Assembly: GCA_024643365.1 (NCBI GenBank)
Contig: JAHENC010000024.1
Span: forward strand, 1-40,824
Length of the DNA stretch: 40,824 nucleotides
Origin: Crocinitomicaceae bacterium
GTDB lineage: Bacteria > Bacteroidota > Bacteroidia > Flavobacteriales_D > Crocinitomicaceae
Direction: 5' to 3'
Numbering within the stretch: position 1 is the stretch's first letter; each line of letters opens with the position of its first letter. The notes under the pieces are model-generated. The model saw only the letters and a program-made list of their open reading frames with translations. It was not told the DNA's origin and searched no databases. Shown here piece after piece: positions 1-8,355 of this stretch. The position numbers were made by a program, and so were the translations under genes.

Positions 1-88
1 GCGGAGAGTGAGGGATTCGAACCCCCGGAACCTCGCGGTTCAACAGTTTTCAAGACTGCCGCAATCGACCACTCTGCCAACTCTCCGC
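1..88 (-). tRNA. tRNA-Ser (anticodon UGA)
   Basis: The minus strand folds as a class II tRNA. The acceptor arms GCGGAGA and TCTCCGC pair perfectly, the anticodon loop reads UGA within CTTGAAAA, there is a long variable arm (the GAACCGCGAGGTTC region), and the T-loop is GGTTCGAAT. The 88-nt length and long variable arm fit tRNA-Ser. CCA is not encoded. The gene starts two bases downstream of a strong promoter box (see the promoter entry), which leaves almost no 5' leader. Confidence 0.97.
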
Positions 89-90
89 GC

Positions 91-120
91 CAAAAGTACA
101 TAAACTTTCAGAATTGACAA
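91..120 (-). promoter_or_regulatory. Promoter of tRNA-Ser (-33 TTG, -7 TACTTTTG)
   Basis: On the minus strand TTG (120-118) is followed after 19 bases by TACTTTTG (98-91), an exact match to the Bacteroidota housekeeping -7 consensus TAnnTTTG with normal spacing. Only two bases (GC) separate the box from the first tRNA nucleotide, much less than for tRNA-Arg in this window. Confidence 0.8.
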
Positions 121-160
121 GCGTTAAAACAAAATAATTCGAAAAATATTTTGGATTGAT

Positions 161-168
161 TACCTTTG
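161..168 (+). promoter_or_regulatory. -7 box TACCTTTG for the thioesterase gene
   Basis: Exact TAnnTTTG match ending four bases before the ATG at 173, so the predicted transcript starts at or next to the start codon (leaderless). A clear -33 TTG is not seen; TTC lies at the expected distance. Confidence 0.7.
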
Positions 169-172
169 CCTC

Positions 173-595
173 ATGAAATTAAAGCTAGTACCACTCGAGG
201 AATTGAATGCCATGAACAAGGATACACTCATGGAAAAACTTGGTATTCAATACGTTGAAATTGGAGACAATTTTGTTGTGGCATCCATGCCAGTTGATCA
301 TAGAACGAAACAACCCATGGGACTTTTACATGGTGGCGCAAGTGCAGCTTTGGTAGAAACGGTTGGATCTTTAGGTTCGATGCTTTTGATCAACCATGAA
401 ACACACTATGCAGTTGGACTTGAAGTCAGTGCGAATCACGTTGGTGGAATCCAAACAGGTGAAGTATTGGCAAAAGCAACACTCGTTCATGGTGGAAAAA
501 CCACTCATTTATGGTCCATTGAAGTCCGTGAAAAAAATACTGACCGCCTTATCTGTACAGGGAAACATACGGTAATGGTACTGCAAAAGAAGTGA
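173..595 (+). CDS. menI: Hotdog-fold acyl-CoA thioesterase, MenI/YdiI type
   Basis: A 140-residue PaaI/MenI-type hotdog protein. In this family a conserved Glu activates water to hydrolyse an acyl-CoA thioester; E. coli MenI releases 1,4-dihydroxy-2-naphthoate in menaquinone synthesis. The segment TKQPMGLLHGGASAALVE (residues 45-62) matches the MenI active-site block, with His53 and the likely catalytic Glu62; ANHVGG further on fits the CoA/dimer region. Length equals the family norm. The cytoplasmic enzyme is followed one base later by a GNAT gene, probably the same transcript. The start is fixed by a -7 box four bases upstream. MenI is my preferred name because Bacteroidota use menaquinone; phenylacetyl-CoA or other thioesterase activity is possible. 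The family is certain, the exact substrate less so. Confidence 0.85.
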   Translation: MKLKLVPLEELNAMNKDTLMEKLGIQYVEIGDNFVVASMPVDHRTKQPMGLLHGGASAALVETVGSLGSMLLINHETHYAVGLEVSANHVGGIQTGEVLAKATLVHGGKTTHLWSIEVREKNTDRLICTGKHTVMVLQKK

Positions 596-596
596 A

Positions 597-1049
597 ATGA
601 TTATTCATCAAACGGAATTTCTATCTACCCAACAGTTTAGTGAAATTGCTGCACTTTGGAATGCGGAATACCCAATTCAATTAAAGGACCGACTCGCTTT
701 ACTTCTGGAAGGCAATACGAAAACAATCCACTTTTATTTATTGGATGAATTCGAACAAATCATTGCATGGTCGGTGTTATTCGAAAAAGAACAGGATTTA
801 CGATTTTCCATTCTTGTATCCAGAAAACATCAAAAACAAGGACTAGGTTCTGTGCTACTCAATGAAATGAAAAACAAAGGAATGGATTTTTCAGGATGGG
901 TAATCGATCACGATTTAGATCTGCTTTCGGATGGAAGCAACTATAAGTCCCCATTGCGTTTTTATTTAAAAAATGGATTCATATTAGATGAATCCTTTCG
1001 CTTAAACACGGAAATGATTCAGGCCGTTTTGGTTCGATATAAGCAATAA
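597..1049 (+). CDS. GNAT-family N-acetyltransferase
   Basis: A 150-residue cytoplasmic protein with the GNAT acetyl-CoA pyrophosphate-binding motif RKHQKQGLGSVLL (residues 79-91, pattern Q/RxxGxG/A) after the strand RFSILVS, and the typical late motif LRFYLKNGF near residue 121. It starts one base after the thioesterase stop codon, so it is probably translated from the same mRNA. GNATs move acetyl groups from acetyl-CoA to amines, but nothing here identifies the acceptor (protein, small amine or antibiotic). The following 200 bp are non-coding, with a short dyad AAGAAA-ttg-TTTCTT at 1146-1160 and no convincing terminator. Confidence 0.85.
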   Translation: MIIHQTEFLSTQQFSEIAALWNAEYPIQLKDRLALLLEGNTKTIHFYLLDEFEQIIAWSVLFEKEQDLRFSILVSRKHQKQGLGSVLLNEMKNKGMDFSGWVIDHDLDLLSDGSNYKSPLRFYLKNGFILDESFRLNTEMIQAVLVRYKQ

Positions 1050-1269
1050 GGAATGTGTGTATTCTTACGAATTCCATTGACATCCTCTTTTTTCTAACCC
1101 GAGAATGGCGTTTTCAAGTAAAAAACACTAAACACCTCTATAGCAAAGAAATTGTTTCTTAAAAATGCGAACTACAATAAATAAACAACCCGAAATCAAT
1201 AATAAATATATTGGTTTGAGGATAAAGTAATCCACTTTAATTCCGTAATTTTATTTGAAACAATTCTAC

Positions 1270-2670
1270 ATGAGAACAATATTTGCTTTAGGTTTCATTT
1301 TGACATTAGCATTTTCAGTAAAGAGCCAAACCACATGGAAAATGGTAAGTGCTGGGACAGAATATGGATTCGCCCTTCGTTCAGATAGCACACTTTGGTG
1401 TTGGGGTTTTAACGGAAATGGACAATTAGGAACAGGGAATCCTGGAACTGATACCCCCGTTCAACTTGGAACAGAGCACAATTGGATCAAAGTGGCATGT
1501 GGTGCTTTTCACACACTTGCGATTAAGTCAGATGGAACTTTGTGGGGTTGGGGTTTAAATTCAGTTGGACAAATTTCAAATAATCAAGTGAATCAAGTCG
1601 ATATTCCGGTTCAAATTGGATCAGATCAAGATTGGGTTTCCATTAATGCAGGACTCGCACACAGCGCAGCCATCAAAAGCAATGGAACACTTTGGATGTG
1701 GGGTTACAATGCCTACGGTCAACTAGGTAATGGGACTACTACAAATACAAATGTCCCAACGCAAGTGGGAACGGACATCGACTGGAAGAGTGCTTCATTA
1801 GGTGGTGCGCATACTTTGGCGCTGAAAACAAATGGACAATTATTTGCTTGGGGATTTAATTTTGCTGGTCAGCTCGGGAATAATACGCAAGTTGATACTA
1901 CCACACCAATGCAAATCGGCAGTGCTACATGGAAAAATGTGAGTGCTGGTTACCTTTTCAGTTGCGGCGTACAAACCAATGGAACGGCATGGAGTTGGGG
2001 CTTTAATGGAAACGGTCAATTAGGACTGGGTGATGTTCAACCTAGATCGCTTCCGACGCAAATCGGTAATGGAGATACATGGGATCGTGTTTTAGCTGGT
2101 TCAGGCTTTTCGTATGGAGTTACTTTAGACAATCAAACATGGTCTTGGGGATATAATGGACAAGGAGAATTGGGGATTGGAACGCAACAGCAACAAACAT
2201 CACCTAGTACTGTCGCTCATTTTTTCGCACCTGAGTCCAATGGATTTTCCACTTTAGCTTTGTCAGTTGGTGCAACAGATGCTTCGGGTTCAACTTTGTA
2301 TGGCGAACATGTCATTGGAATTAATGCCGACACTTACTCTCTATGTGCCTCTGGCGCTAATTACCAAGGCCAACTAGGACTTGGTTCTGCGACTGCTAGT
2401 CTTTCGTTTCAATGTGGCATTGGAGATCTTTCTGCCTTAGAAGCTATTGTTTCTACACTCGTAAATGTATCGCCAAATCCAGCAAGCGGAGAAATTCATA
2501 TTGAAGTGGAAACAGCAAATAGCACATGTATCGTTCGTGATCTTTCAGGTCGCGTTGTCGGTCAATATTCCCTAAACACTGGATCAAATACGCTCGATAT
2601 TCATTCATTTCTACCCGGAACATATCTGTTTGATGTAAATGGCTGTGTGAAGAAAATTATGATACAATAA
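1270..2670 (+). CDS. Secreted RCC1-repeat (beta-propeller) protein with T9SS sorting domain
   Basis: Starts at ATG 1270 with a signal peptide (MRTIFALGFILTLAFSVKSQ). An in-frame TTG at 1255 is also possible but overlaps TTATTTG, which looks like promoter sequence. The body carries about seven RCC1-type blades, each recognisable by a WxWGxNxxGQLG core (for example WCWGFNGNGQLG, WMWGYNAYGQLG, WSWGYNGQGELG) separated by about 50 residues. RCC1 repeats form a seven-bladed propeller. The last 75 residues, beginning VNVSPNPASGEI and containing RDLSGRVV and a final KKIMIQ strand, are a type A T9SS C-terminal domain, so the protein is exported across the outer membrane and attached or released. The ligand is unknown; an adhesive or binding role is inference. 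Confidence 0.88.
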   Translation: MRTIFALGFILTLAFSVKSQTTWKMVSAGTEYGFALRSDSTLWCWGFNGNGQLGTGNPGTDTPVQLGTEHNWIKVACGAFHTLAIKSDGTLWGWGLNSVGQISNNQVNQVDIPVQIGSDQDWVSINAGLAHSAAIKSNGTLWMWGYNAYGQLGNGTTTNTNVPTQVGTDIDWKSASLGGAHTLALKTNGQLFAWGFNFAGQLGNNTQVDTTTPMQIGSATWKNVSAGYLFSCGVQTNGTAWSWGFNGNGQLGLGDVQPRSLPTQIGNGDTWDRVLAGSGFSYGVTLDNQTWSWGYNGQGELGIGTQQQQTSPSTVAHFFAPESNGFSTLALSVGATDASGSTLYGEHVIGINADTYSLCASGANYQGQLGLGSATASLSFQCGIGDLSALEAIVSTLVNVSPNPASGEIHIEVETANSTCIVRDLSGRVVGQYSLNTGSNTLDIHSFLPGTYLFDVNGCVKKIMIQ

Positions 2671-2791
2671 GTTTGTCATTTCCAGAAATCAGGAATACAT
2701 CCTTTTAAAATTCTAACATCAAATTTAGCTCGCGTTACCCTCGCATGTAACTTTCTGCGTTCTTCATTTGTCTTATACTCAAAACATACGC

Positions 2792-4090
2792 ATGCTAAAG
2801 ATTACTACCTTTCTTTTCCTTCTTTTCTCGATTCAAATCCTAAACGCTCAAGCAACTAACGAAAAAACGAAGATTTCCCGGTTCTCCACTAGTTATTCTA
2901 TTGGTTATCAGCATTTGCGCATGGGGGACATCAACCGTTATTACTTGGATACATTTGCGATTCCCAACAATCTTTTCTCGCAGAACATACGGCACTCCAT
3001 GTATCGAAACATGGAACTTAGCTACCGATTTAATAATGGTATTGGATTTGGCTTCTCCCTAAAAACGAATGAACAATCCATTCAGCACGATAGTCCAATC
3101 TATTTTATGGATGAACTTGGAAACATCACGGATACCATATTTTCCAACAATCAATTGACCGTAAGAAATAATTCCTTTGGAATTTTTGCGCGAATGGATT
3201 GCGGGAAATTAATCGATCATTACAGTAAAAGTCCCGTCATGAAGGATTGGCAACTACATCTCATGGCAGGTGCTACCTTGAATACGATGTATGTCAATTT
3301 ATCCACAAATTCGAGTGTGTACAACCATGAATACCGCTACTTTCAACCCAGTATTGGTTGGAATACACAAGTAAAAATCAGCTACCCAATTATAAGAGGA
3401 AAAGCATCTCAGTTGCGCCTGGGGCTTACATTAGGATATCAATATGCGAAAACCAAGCAGCTTAGAACGGATGCGGCAGATTGGATTGTTTTAGGTCAGT
3501 ATCCAATAACGGCAGATTTTTCAGGCTTCAACGCTGGACTCGGATTGAGTTATCAAATCAATCATGAGCGGAAAAAAGTACCAAGTGCTCCTTCAAAAAG
3601 CGCACTTTACCTAGATATTTTTGGTCAAAGCACTTATGGGTCCCTCGTTTATGAACGCATTTTAAACGTAGAATCAACAAGGATTCAACATGCAGTCTCC
3701 CTAGGTTTTATGCGATTAAACCGCATTCCTTGGGATTATTTAGGTGTTGTTTCTATCCCTATTGCTTACAACGCTTATTTTGATTTTAATCGAACAAAAA
3801 ATTCACCGAGTAAATTGGAACTTGGCTTTGGGATTACAGCCTTAGGAATATCACAATTTGATATTATACCAAACCGAAAGGAACAATACCTATATCCAAG
3901 TTTACGTATTGGCTATTGCTACCACAGTTACCGCAGTGGCTTGTTGTTCAAAGCAACGTTTACTCCTTTATTACCTGGATTTGTGAGAAACGAATATTCG
4001 GGAATTCATTACACAAATTTTGGTTCAGCAAGCTTTTTTGACCGTCCAGTAATGCCTTGGATTGGTTTAAGTATCGGAAAAACGTTTTAA
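2792..4090 (+). CDS. Predicted outer-membrane beta-barrel-like protein, function unknown
   Basis: From ATG 2792 it starts with a signal peptide (MLKITTFLFLLFSIQILNAQ); a TTG start at 2768 would add eight residues before it and is less likely. The rest consists of alternating amphipathic strands with many aromatic residues (SYSIGYQHLRMG, NMELSYRFNNGIGFGFSL, LRLGLTLGYQYA) and ends in a strand with terminal Phe (WIGLSIGKTF), as in outer-membrane barrels. Length is about 432 residues. I do not recognise a named family. It lies 121 bp after the RCC1-repeat T9SS cargo on the same strand and could share its location at the cell surface. TTTG at 2767-2770 may belong to its promoter. Confidence 0.7.
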   Translation: MLKITTFLFLLFSIQILNAQATNEKTKISRFSTSYSIGYQHLRMGDINRYYLDTFAIPNNLFSQNIRHSMYRNMELSYRFNNGIGFGFSLKTNEQSIQHDSPIYFMDELGNITDTIFSNNQLTVRNNSFGIFARMDCGKLIDHYSKSPVMKDWQLHLMAGATLNTMYVNLSTNSSVYNHEYRYFQPSIGWNTQVKISYPIIRGKASQLRLGLTLGYQYAKTKQLRTDAADWIVLGQYPITADFSGFNAGLGLSYQINHERKKVPSAPSKSALYLDIFGQSTYGSLVYERILNVESTRIQHAVSLGFMRLNRIPWDYLGVVSIPIAYNAYFDFNRTKNSPSKLELGFGITALGISQFDIIPNRKEQYLYPSLRIGYCYHSYRSGLLFKATFTPLLPGFVRNEYSGIHYTNFGSASFFDRPVMPWIGLSIGKTF

Positions 4091-4133
4091 TGTGCTTCCG
4101 CCGCGGAGGAGTGCTAATTGGATAATGGGCTCA

Positions 4134-4167
4134 TTTGTGGACTAATGGCAGGAAATATTTACCTTTG
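4134..4167 (+). promoter_or_regulatory. Promoter (-33 TTTG, -7 TACCTTTG) for the SRPBCC gene
   Basis: TTTG (4134-4137), 22 bases, then TACCTTTG (4160-4167), an exact -7 consensus. The GTG start codon at 4172 begins four bases after the box, so the message is predicted to be leaderless. Confidence 0.75.
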
Positions 4168-4171
4168 ACGT

Positions 4172-4675
4172 GTGAAATTCCATACCAGCATCCAAACCAT
4201 CTATCATTGTTCCTTAGAACAGGCCTTTAAAATGCCCATGTTATGTGATGTTTCCAAAGTGCACACTGGATTTGGTGTCATGCCGAAAGTAACTCATTGT
4301 ACCGATGATGAAAACTGGGGACAAGTAAATTCCACGAAAAAGGTGTTTTCGGCGAAGTCTTGGACACAAAAAGGAGGCTACGTTTCCATGGATCATGTGT
4401 TGGAACGAAGGGAAAATGATTATTGGAAAATTAAAGTGGATGATTTTCAATCATGGATGCTCGGATTCTATCAATTTGTTGGTGAATGGAAAACAACGGA
4501 AATCGAAGCAAATACCATACAGATTGACTATTCCTATACTATGTATGCACATGGAATTTTATATTATCCTCTCAATTGGTTGTTCACCAAACTATTTTGG
4601 AGGAAATACATGAAACAGGTGTTGAAAAACATCGAACAGTTAATTGAGCAAGGGGAGCCATATAAATACCTTTAA
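4172..4675 (+). CDS. SRPBCC (START/Bet v1-like) family protein
   Basis: A 167-residue cytoplasmic protein starting at GTG. The pattern fits the SRPBCC ligand-binding fold: N-terminal strand plus helix (KFHTSIQTIYHCSLEQAFK), central antiparallel strands (YWKIKVDDFQSWMLGFYQFV, then GEWKTTEIEANTIQIDYSYT), and a long C-terminal helix (FWRKYMKQVLKNIEQLIEQG) that closes the cavity. Members bind hydrophobic ligands or act as cyclases or dehydrases; no catalytic residues can be named here. The GTG start is supported by the promoter box four bases before it. It precedes an MFS exporter with its own -7 box, so the two are probably separate transcription units. Confidence 0.75.
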   Translation: MKFHTSIQTIYHCSLEQAFKMPMLCDVSKVHTGFGVMPKVTHCTDDENWGQVNSTKKVFSAKSWTQKGGYVSMDHVLERRENDYWKIKVDDFQSWMLGFYQFVGEWKTTEIEANTIQIDYSYTMYAHGILYYPLNWLFTKLFWRKYMKQVLKNIEQLIEQGEPYKYL

Positions 4676-4719
4676 CTAGATTTCATAACTTCTTAATCTA
4701 CCAATCTCACGGAGTTCCT

Positions 4720-4727
4720 TACCTTTG
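4720..4727 (+). promoter_or_regulatory. -7 box TACCTTTG for the MFS gene
   Basis: Exact TAnnTTTG match located 27 bases before the ATG at 4755. This unit would have a short leader, unlike the neighbouring genes whose box sits four bases from the start codon. Confidence 0.65.
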
Positions 4728-4754
4728 CCACACTAAACAAAGAACCCACTCTCC

Positions 4755-6005
4755 ATGAATGTCATCAATCCGAAATCGGCTTTAATTTTTATTTTAGTAA
4801 CTATCTGCCTTGATTCCATTGGTCTCGGTATCATTATCCCGTCTTTCCCAACCTTAATTTCAGAGACTGCGCATGTGCCGTTAGGACAAGCTTCTCAATA
4901 TTTTGGATGGGTGATGGGGGCTTACGCTTTCATGCAATTCATTTTTTCTCCACTCATTGGAAATTTGAGTGACCGCTTTGGTCGACGCCCAATTTTGTTG
5001 ATTTCTGTCCTTGGAATGAGTTTGGATTACCTGGTGATGTATTTCGCTCCTGATTTATGGTGGTTGGTGATCGGACGTGCAGTTTCTGGAATCTTTGGCG
5101 CGAGCTTTACTTCAGCCTCAGCGTACATTGCAGATATTTCAGCACCGGATAAACGTGCACAGAATTTCGGGATGATTGGTGCGGCGTTTGGAATTGGTTT
5201 CGTCATCGGACCTGCGATTGGCGGGCTCCTTTCAGACTTTGGCGCACGCACGCCGTTTCTAGTTGCAGCATTCTTTTCCATGGCGAATTTCATCTACGGA
5301 TTTATCGTTTTAAAAGAATCTTTACCCGTTGAAAATAGACGCGCCTTCGAATGGAAACGATCAAATCCCTTTGGTGCTTTGAAACAAATCAAACGCTTTG
5401 AAAAATTGAAGTATTTATTCTTGGTTTCTTTCTTGACGATTCTTACAACAATGTGCGTCCATTCTACATGGAATTTCTATTCAATGGAAAAATTCGGTTG
5501 GACGACCAAAGAAGTAGGAATTTCCTTAGCAGTTGTCGGAGTTTGTTTTGGCGTTGTTCAAGGAGCTCTTACGGGAAAAATCGTCGCTAAATTGGGACAA
5601 AGAAATGCAGCGAAACTTGGCTTGTTTCTTTCGATTTTCGTATTAATCGGAATGGGACTGATCTACCAAGGATGGATGATGTATGCCATCATTCTTCCCT
5701 ATGCATTTACTGGGATTGTAGATCCATCCATTCGTTCCATTATTTCCGGACAAGTTAAAAGTAATGAGCAAGGAGAACTTCAAGGGATATTCACAAGCTT
5801 GATGAGTTTGGCTGAGATTATTGGCCCACCATTATTCATGTGGTTTTACTACAACTTTAAATCAAGTGTGCCACATTCCAATATTGGACTCGGTACACCC
5901 TTTTTAGTTGCAGCTTTCATCGCCCTGTTAGCTTTCTTGTTGATTTCATGGACTCTAAAAGGATACACGAAAACGAATGAAGTTTCAGAAGAGGAGCAAG
6001 TGTAA
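4755..6005 (+). CDS. MFS transporter, TCR/Tet-type drug exporter
   Basis: A 416-residue inner-membrane protein with about 12 hydrophobic helices. The loop between helices 2 and 3 carries the MFS motif A (GNLSDRFGRRPILL, about residues 73-86), and IGAAFGIGFVIGPAIGG in helix 5 matches motif C of drug:H+ antiporters (GxxxGPxxGG). Overall resemblance is to TetA-type (TCR/Tet) transporters, which export drugs in exchange for protons; the real substrate cannot be read from sequence and tetracycline resistance should not be assumed. It ends 17 bp before the convergent TonB receptor gene, with no terminator visible between them. Confidence 0.88.
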   Translation: MNVINPKSALIFILVTICLDSIGLGIIIPSFPTLISETAHVPLGQASQYFGWVMGAYAFMQFIFSPLIGNLSDRFGRRPILLISVLGMSLDYLVMYFAPDLWWLVIGRAVSGIFGASFTSASAYIADISAPDKRAQNFGMIGAAFGIGFVIGPAIGGLLSDFGARTPFLVAAFFSMANFIYGFIVLKESLPVENRRAFEWKRSNPFGALKQIKRFEKLKYLFLVSFLTILTTMCVHSTWNFYSMEKFGWTTKEVGISLAVVGVCFGVVQGALTGKIVAKLGQRNAAKLGLFLSIFVLIGMGLIYQGWMMYAIILPYAFTGIVDPSIRSIISGQVKSNEQGELQGIFTSLMSLAEIIGPPLFMWFYYNFKSSVPHSNIGLGTPFLVAAFIALLAFLLISWTLKGYTKTNEVSEEEQV

Positions 6006-6022
6006 CAACTCAATTCAATTAC

Positions 6023-8239
6023 TTACAATTTAATAATCATCGTTCCATACAACGATTTTCCTTGCGAAGGCAACAATCCTGGACCTGGATATCCACCACT
6101 TCTGCGTGTTGCATAGATTTCATTGAATAGGTTGTTTGCGCCAATTTTCACCTGGTAGTTTTTATTGAATTTGTAACTCACGGATACATCGTGAATGTCG
6201 TATGCGCTCAGTTGTCCAACGGTGGCCGTCGCATTCGCTAGAACTGTGTTTGCAGCGTCTGTGAAAACGGATCCCGTGTAGGAATATTGATAGTTGAAGG
6301 AAAATCCTTTGTAATCGTAATTTATACCTGCGCGAAAGATCTGAGAAGGAGCATATTCCACTTTTTTTCCTTGAATAGAATGCGAGGGATCTTGTGCAAT
6401 TTGTGGGTTGTTCCATGTGACGTACGTTGCATCCTGAATGGTTCCGCTTACATAGACAGAAAGCAATTCACTTGTTGCAGAATTTTTGAAGAAGGGATTA
6501 AAGAATGACCATTCGACATACGCTTCAATTCCTTTACTGACCACATCACCGATGTTCGTTTTGAAAGGTGCGTTGTTTACGTTGTAAGCGCCAATTTTAC
6601 CATTGTATCTCAAATAAAACGCGTTTACATCAAAGGTAATTGGACCTTTTCTGTCCATGAATACTCCTTTAGTGCCAATTTCGGACGTAAATCCAGTTAC
6701 ATCTTTCATTGCTTGATCAACAACTTCCGTTGTGGAAGAAGGCAACAATTCGGAATACATTACTGGACGGTAGTTTTGTGTTGCGTTCGCATACAGACTC
6801 CATTTCATTCGTTGTTTTGCATACAATTGAAAATTGCTACTTAGTCCACCTAGTAGGATAAAACGGTTTTTTTCTTGGATTTCCATAATTCCACTTGCGA
6901 AGTTGTTGGAGCGTCCTGAAAGTTGATTGATCAAATACTCCGATCTAAATCCTGGAGTAATGGAAAGTTTTTTGCCTACTTTGAAAAGATGTTCGCTAAA
7001 CAAAGCTGCATTTTGAGTCCCTAACAACAAATCCTTTTGAAACAAATTCCCTGAATTATCTGGAAAAACAGTTAAATCTAAGCCACTTGAAGTACTTCCA
7101 ATTCCCTGTTGCAAACGGTGGATTTCACTGTTGCACAAACGCGCTCCAATGGTCCATGTTTGTAGTTGTTGCCCCAGTTTGTATTGCTTCAAATAGCGCA
7201 CTTCACTTGACTGAGTCACATAATGATCAATGTCTACCTGACGTGGATTATACGATCCTAACGATGTGTTAAAGGTATCCATAATCGAAAGTGCTTTCGT
7301 GAATCCTACGCTGTTTCGATCGGAATAGGTGAAAGCAGTATAAAACTGTAGTCTCGAGTGATCATTAAAATTGTATTCTCCTTGAAGTGACAGTGTGTTC
7401 CATTTCACTTGAAACCAATTTCTGGCGCGGAAAGAAGTATCTGGATTGGATTGCAATAAAGTGTCGAAAATCCCACCTGCTTGCTGACTCACATACCCAC
7501 TATTGGAATATTCCGCAGAAACTTTTCCTTTTTTAAGTTGATAGCTCACTTTTCCAAAATAATTCGCAGTGTTGTATTGACTGTTTTGACGGTATCCATC
7601 TGCATTTCGGTGATGTACAAAGCCATAGTAACTCCAATTCTTTTTCGATCCACCAACAGCCGTAAAACTATTGAATAGTCCAAATGACCCAATTGTCTGT
7701 GAATTTTCAATCGAAAATACTTGATCGTTTAACTTATCTTTGAATTGATAATTGATCATTCCACCGAACTGTGTTCCATATTGCAGAGCAGACGATCCAC
7801 GATAGACATCCACTTTGGCAACTGCATCAAGCGTAGGGGAGTAGTACGATTCTGGATATCCAGATGGATCCGCTGCAATATCGTAGCCATTTTGACGCAT
7901 GTTGAATTCCCACGAACGATTTGCACTCAATCCACGTGTCGAAATACTCGTTTGAAGTCCGGAAGCATCATGCTCACTTACATAAAGTCCAGGTGTTCGT
8001 TTGAACAGTTGACGGTAATTATTCGTACTTAAGTCCAATTGTTGCGCATTCAAAGAGATGCTTTCCATCTTTTTACCGGAAACAATTTTCATCAAGTAAA
8101 TCGAATCAGGTAGTTGCTTAGCAATCTGGTATGTTCTCACCACCACATCACTTTGCGTACTAATTTTTAGTGTACTGTCTTGGGAAAATAGTTGAGTAGA
8201 AAGGAATACTAGAACGAGGAGAAAAGTGTAACGCATCAT
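6023..8239 (-). CDS. TonB-dependent receptor (FecA-like, probable iron chelate uptake)
   Basis: An outer-membrane receptor of about 738 residues. The start is set at the ATG pair 8239/8236 (MMRYTFLLVLVFLSTQLFSQ, a signal peptide), because the -7 box TAACTTTG at 8265-8258 falls inside the longer reading from 8275. The plug domain includes RGLSANRSWEFNMRQNGYDI and VDVYRGSSALQYGTQFGG, typical of TonB receptors of the FecA/siderophore group. The remainder is a 22-strand barrel ending in a C-terminal strand (SLYGTMIIKL). There is no N-terminal carboxypeptidase-like domain and no SusD partner, so it is not a polysaccharide SusC. Nearby are a ferritin-VIT1 iron transporter and a Fur/PerR-like dyad, supporting an iron role by inference; the ligand is unknown. 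Confidence 0.88.
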   Translation of the reverse strand: MMRYTFLLVLVFLSTQLFSQDSTLKISTQSDVVVRTYQIAKQLPDSIYLMKIVSGKKMESISLNAQQLDLSTNNYRQLFKRTPGLYVSEHDASGLQTSISTRGLSANRSWEFNMRQNGYDIAADPSGYPESYYSPTLDAVAKVDVYRGSSALQYGTQFGGMINYQFKDKLNDQVFSIENSQTIGSFGLFNSFTAVGGSKKNWSYYGFVHHRNADGYRQNSQYNTANYFGKVSYQLKKGKVSAEYSNSGYVSQQAGGIFDTLLQSNPDTSFRARNWFQVKWNTLSLQGEYNFNDHSRLQFYTAFTYSDRNSVGFTKALSIMDTFNTSLGSYNPRQVDIDHYVTQSSEVRYLKQYKLGQQLQTWTIGARLCNSEIHRLQQGIGSTSSGLDLTVFPDNSGNLFQKDLLLGTQNAALFSEHLFKVGKKLSITPGFRSEYLINQLSGRSNNFASGIMEIQEKNRFILLGGLSSNFQLYAKQRMKWSLYANATQNYRPVMYSELLPSSTTEVVDQAMKDVTGFTSEIGTKGVFMDRKGPITFDVNAFYLRYNGKIGAYNVNNAPFKTNIGDVVSKGIEAYVEWSFFNPFFKNSATSELLSVYVSGTIQDATYVTWNNPQIAQDPSHSIQGKKVEYAPSQIFRAGINYDYKGFSFNYQYSYTGSVFTDAANTVLANATATVGQLSAYDIHDVSVSYKFNKNYQVKIGANNLFNEIYATRRSGGYPGPGLLPSQGKSLYGTMIIKL

Positions 8240-8257
8240 TTGCTTTGAATTTTTGTG

Positions 8258-8288
8258 CAAAGTTAGCTGCATCATGCGGTGGCGTCAA
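8258..8288 (-). promoter_or_regulatory. Promoter of the TonB receptor (-33 TTG, -7 TAACTTTG)
   Basis: Minus strand TTG (8288-8286), 20 bases, then TAACTTTG (8265-8258): both elements and the spacing fit the Bacteroidota consensus. The dyad AATACC-N8-GGTATT (8287-8306) touches the -33 element, so a protein binding there could control access of RNA polymerase. Confidence 0.78.
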
Positions 8289-8305
8289 TACCACTTTTGA
8301 GGTAT

Positions 8306-8322
8306 TTTAGAATGATTCTAAA
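8306..8322. promoter_or_regulatory. Fur/PerR-like 7-1-7 dyad upstream of the TonB receptor
   Basis: TTTAGAAT-g-ATTCTAAA is a perfect inverted repeat with a one-base centre. Its core TTAGAATgATTCTAA has the 7-1-7 layout of Fur-superfamily boxes and differs from the Bacillus PerR consensus TTATAATnATTATAA only by one symmetric pair. It lies just upstream of the receptor's -33 element. Binding by Fur or PerR is inference. Confidence 0.5.
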
Positions 8323-8355
8323 TAAGTGATTAAGAAATTGGCTGTGTTAGACTTG

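Noticed and set aside
4095..4111. GC-rich inverted patch considered as a terminator of the barrel gene
   Set aside because: The two arms meet with almost no loop and no run of T follows.
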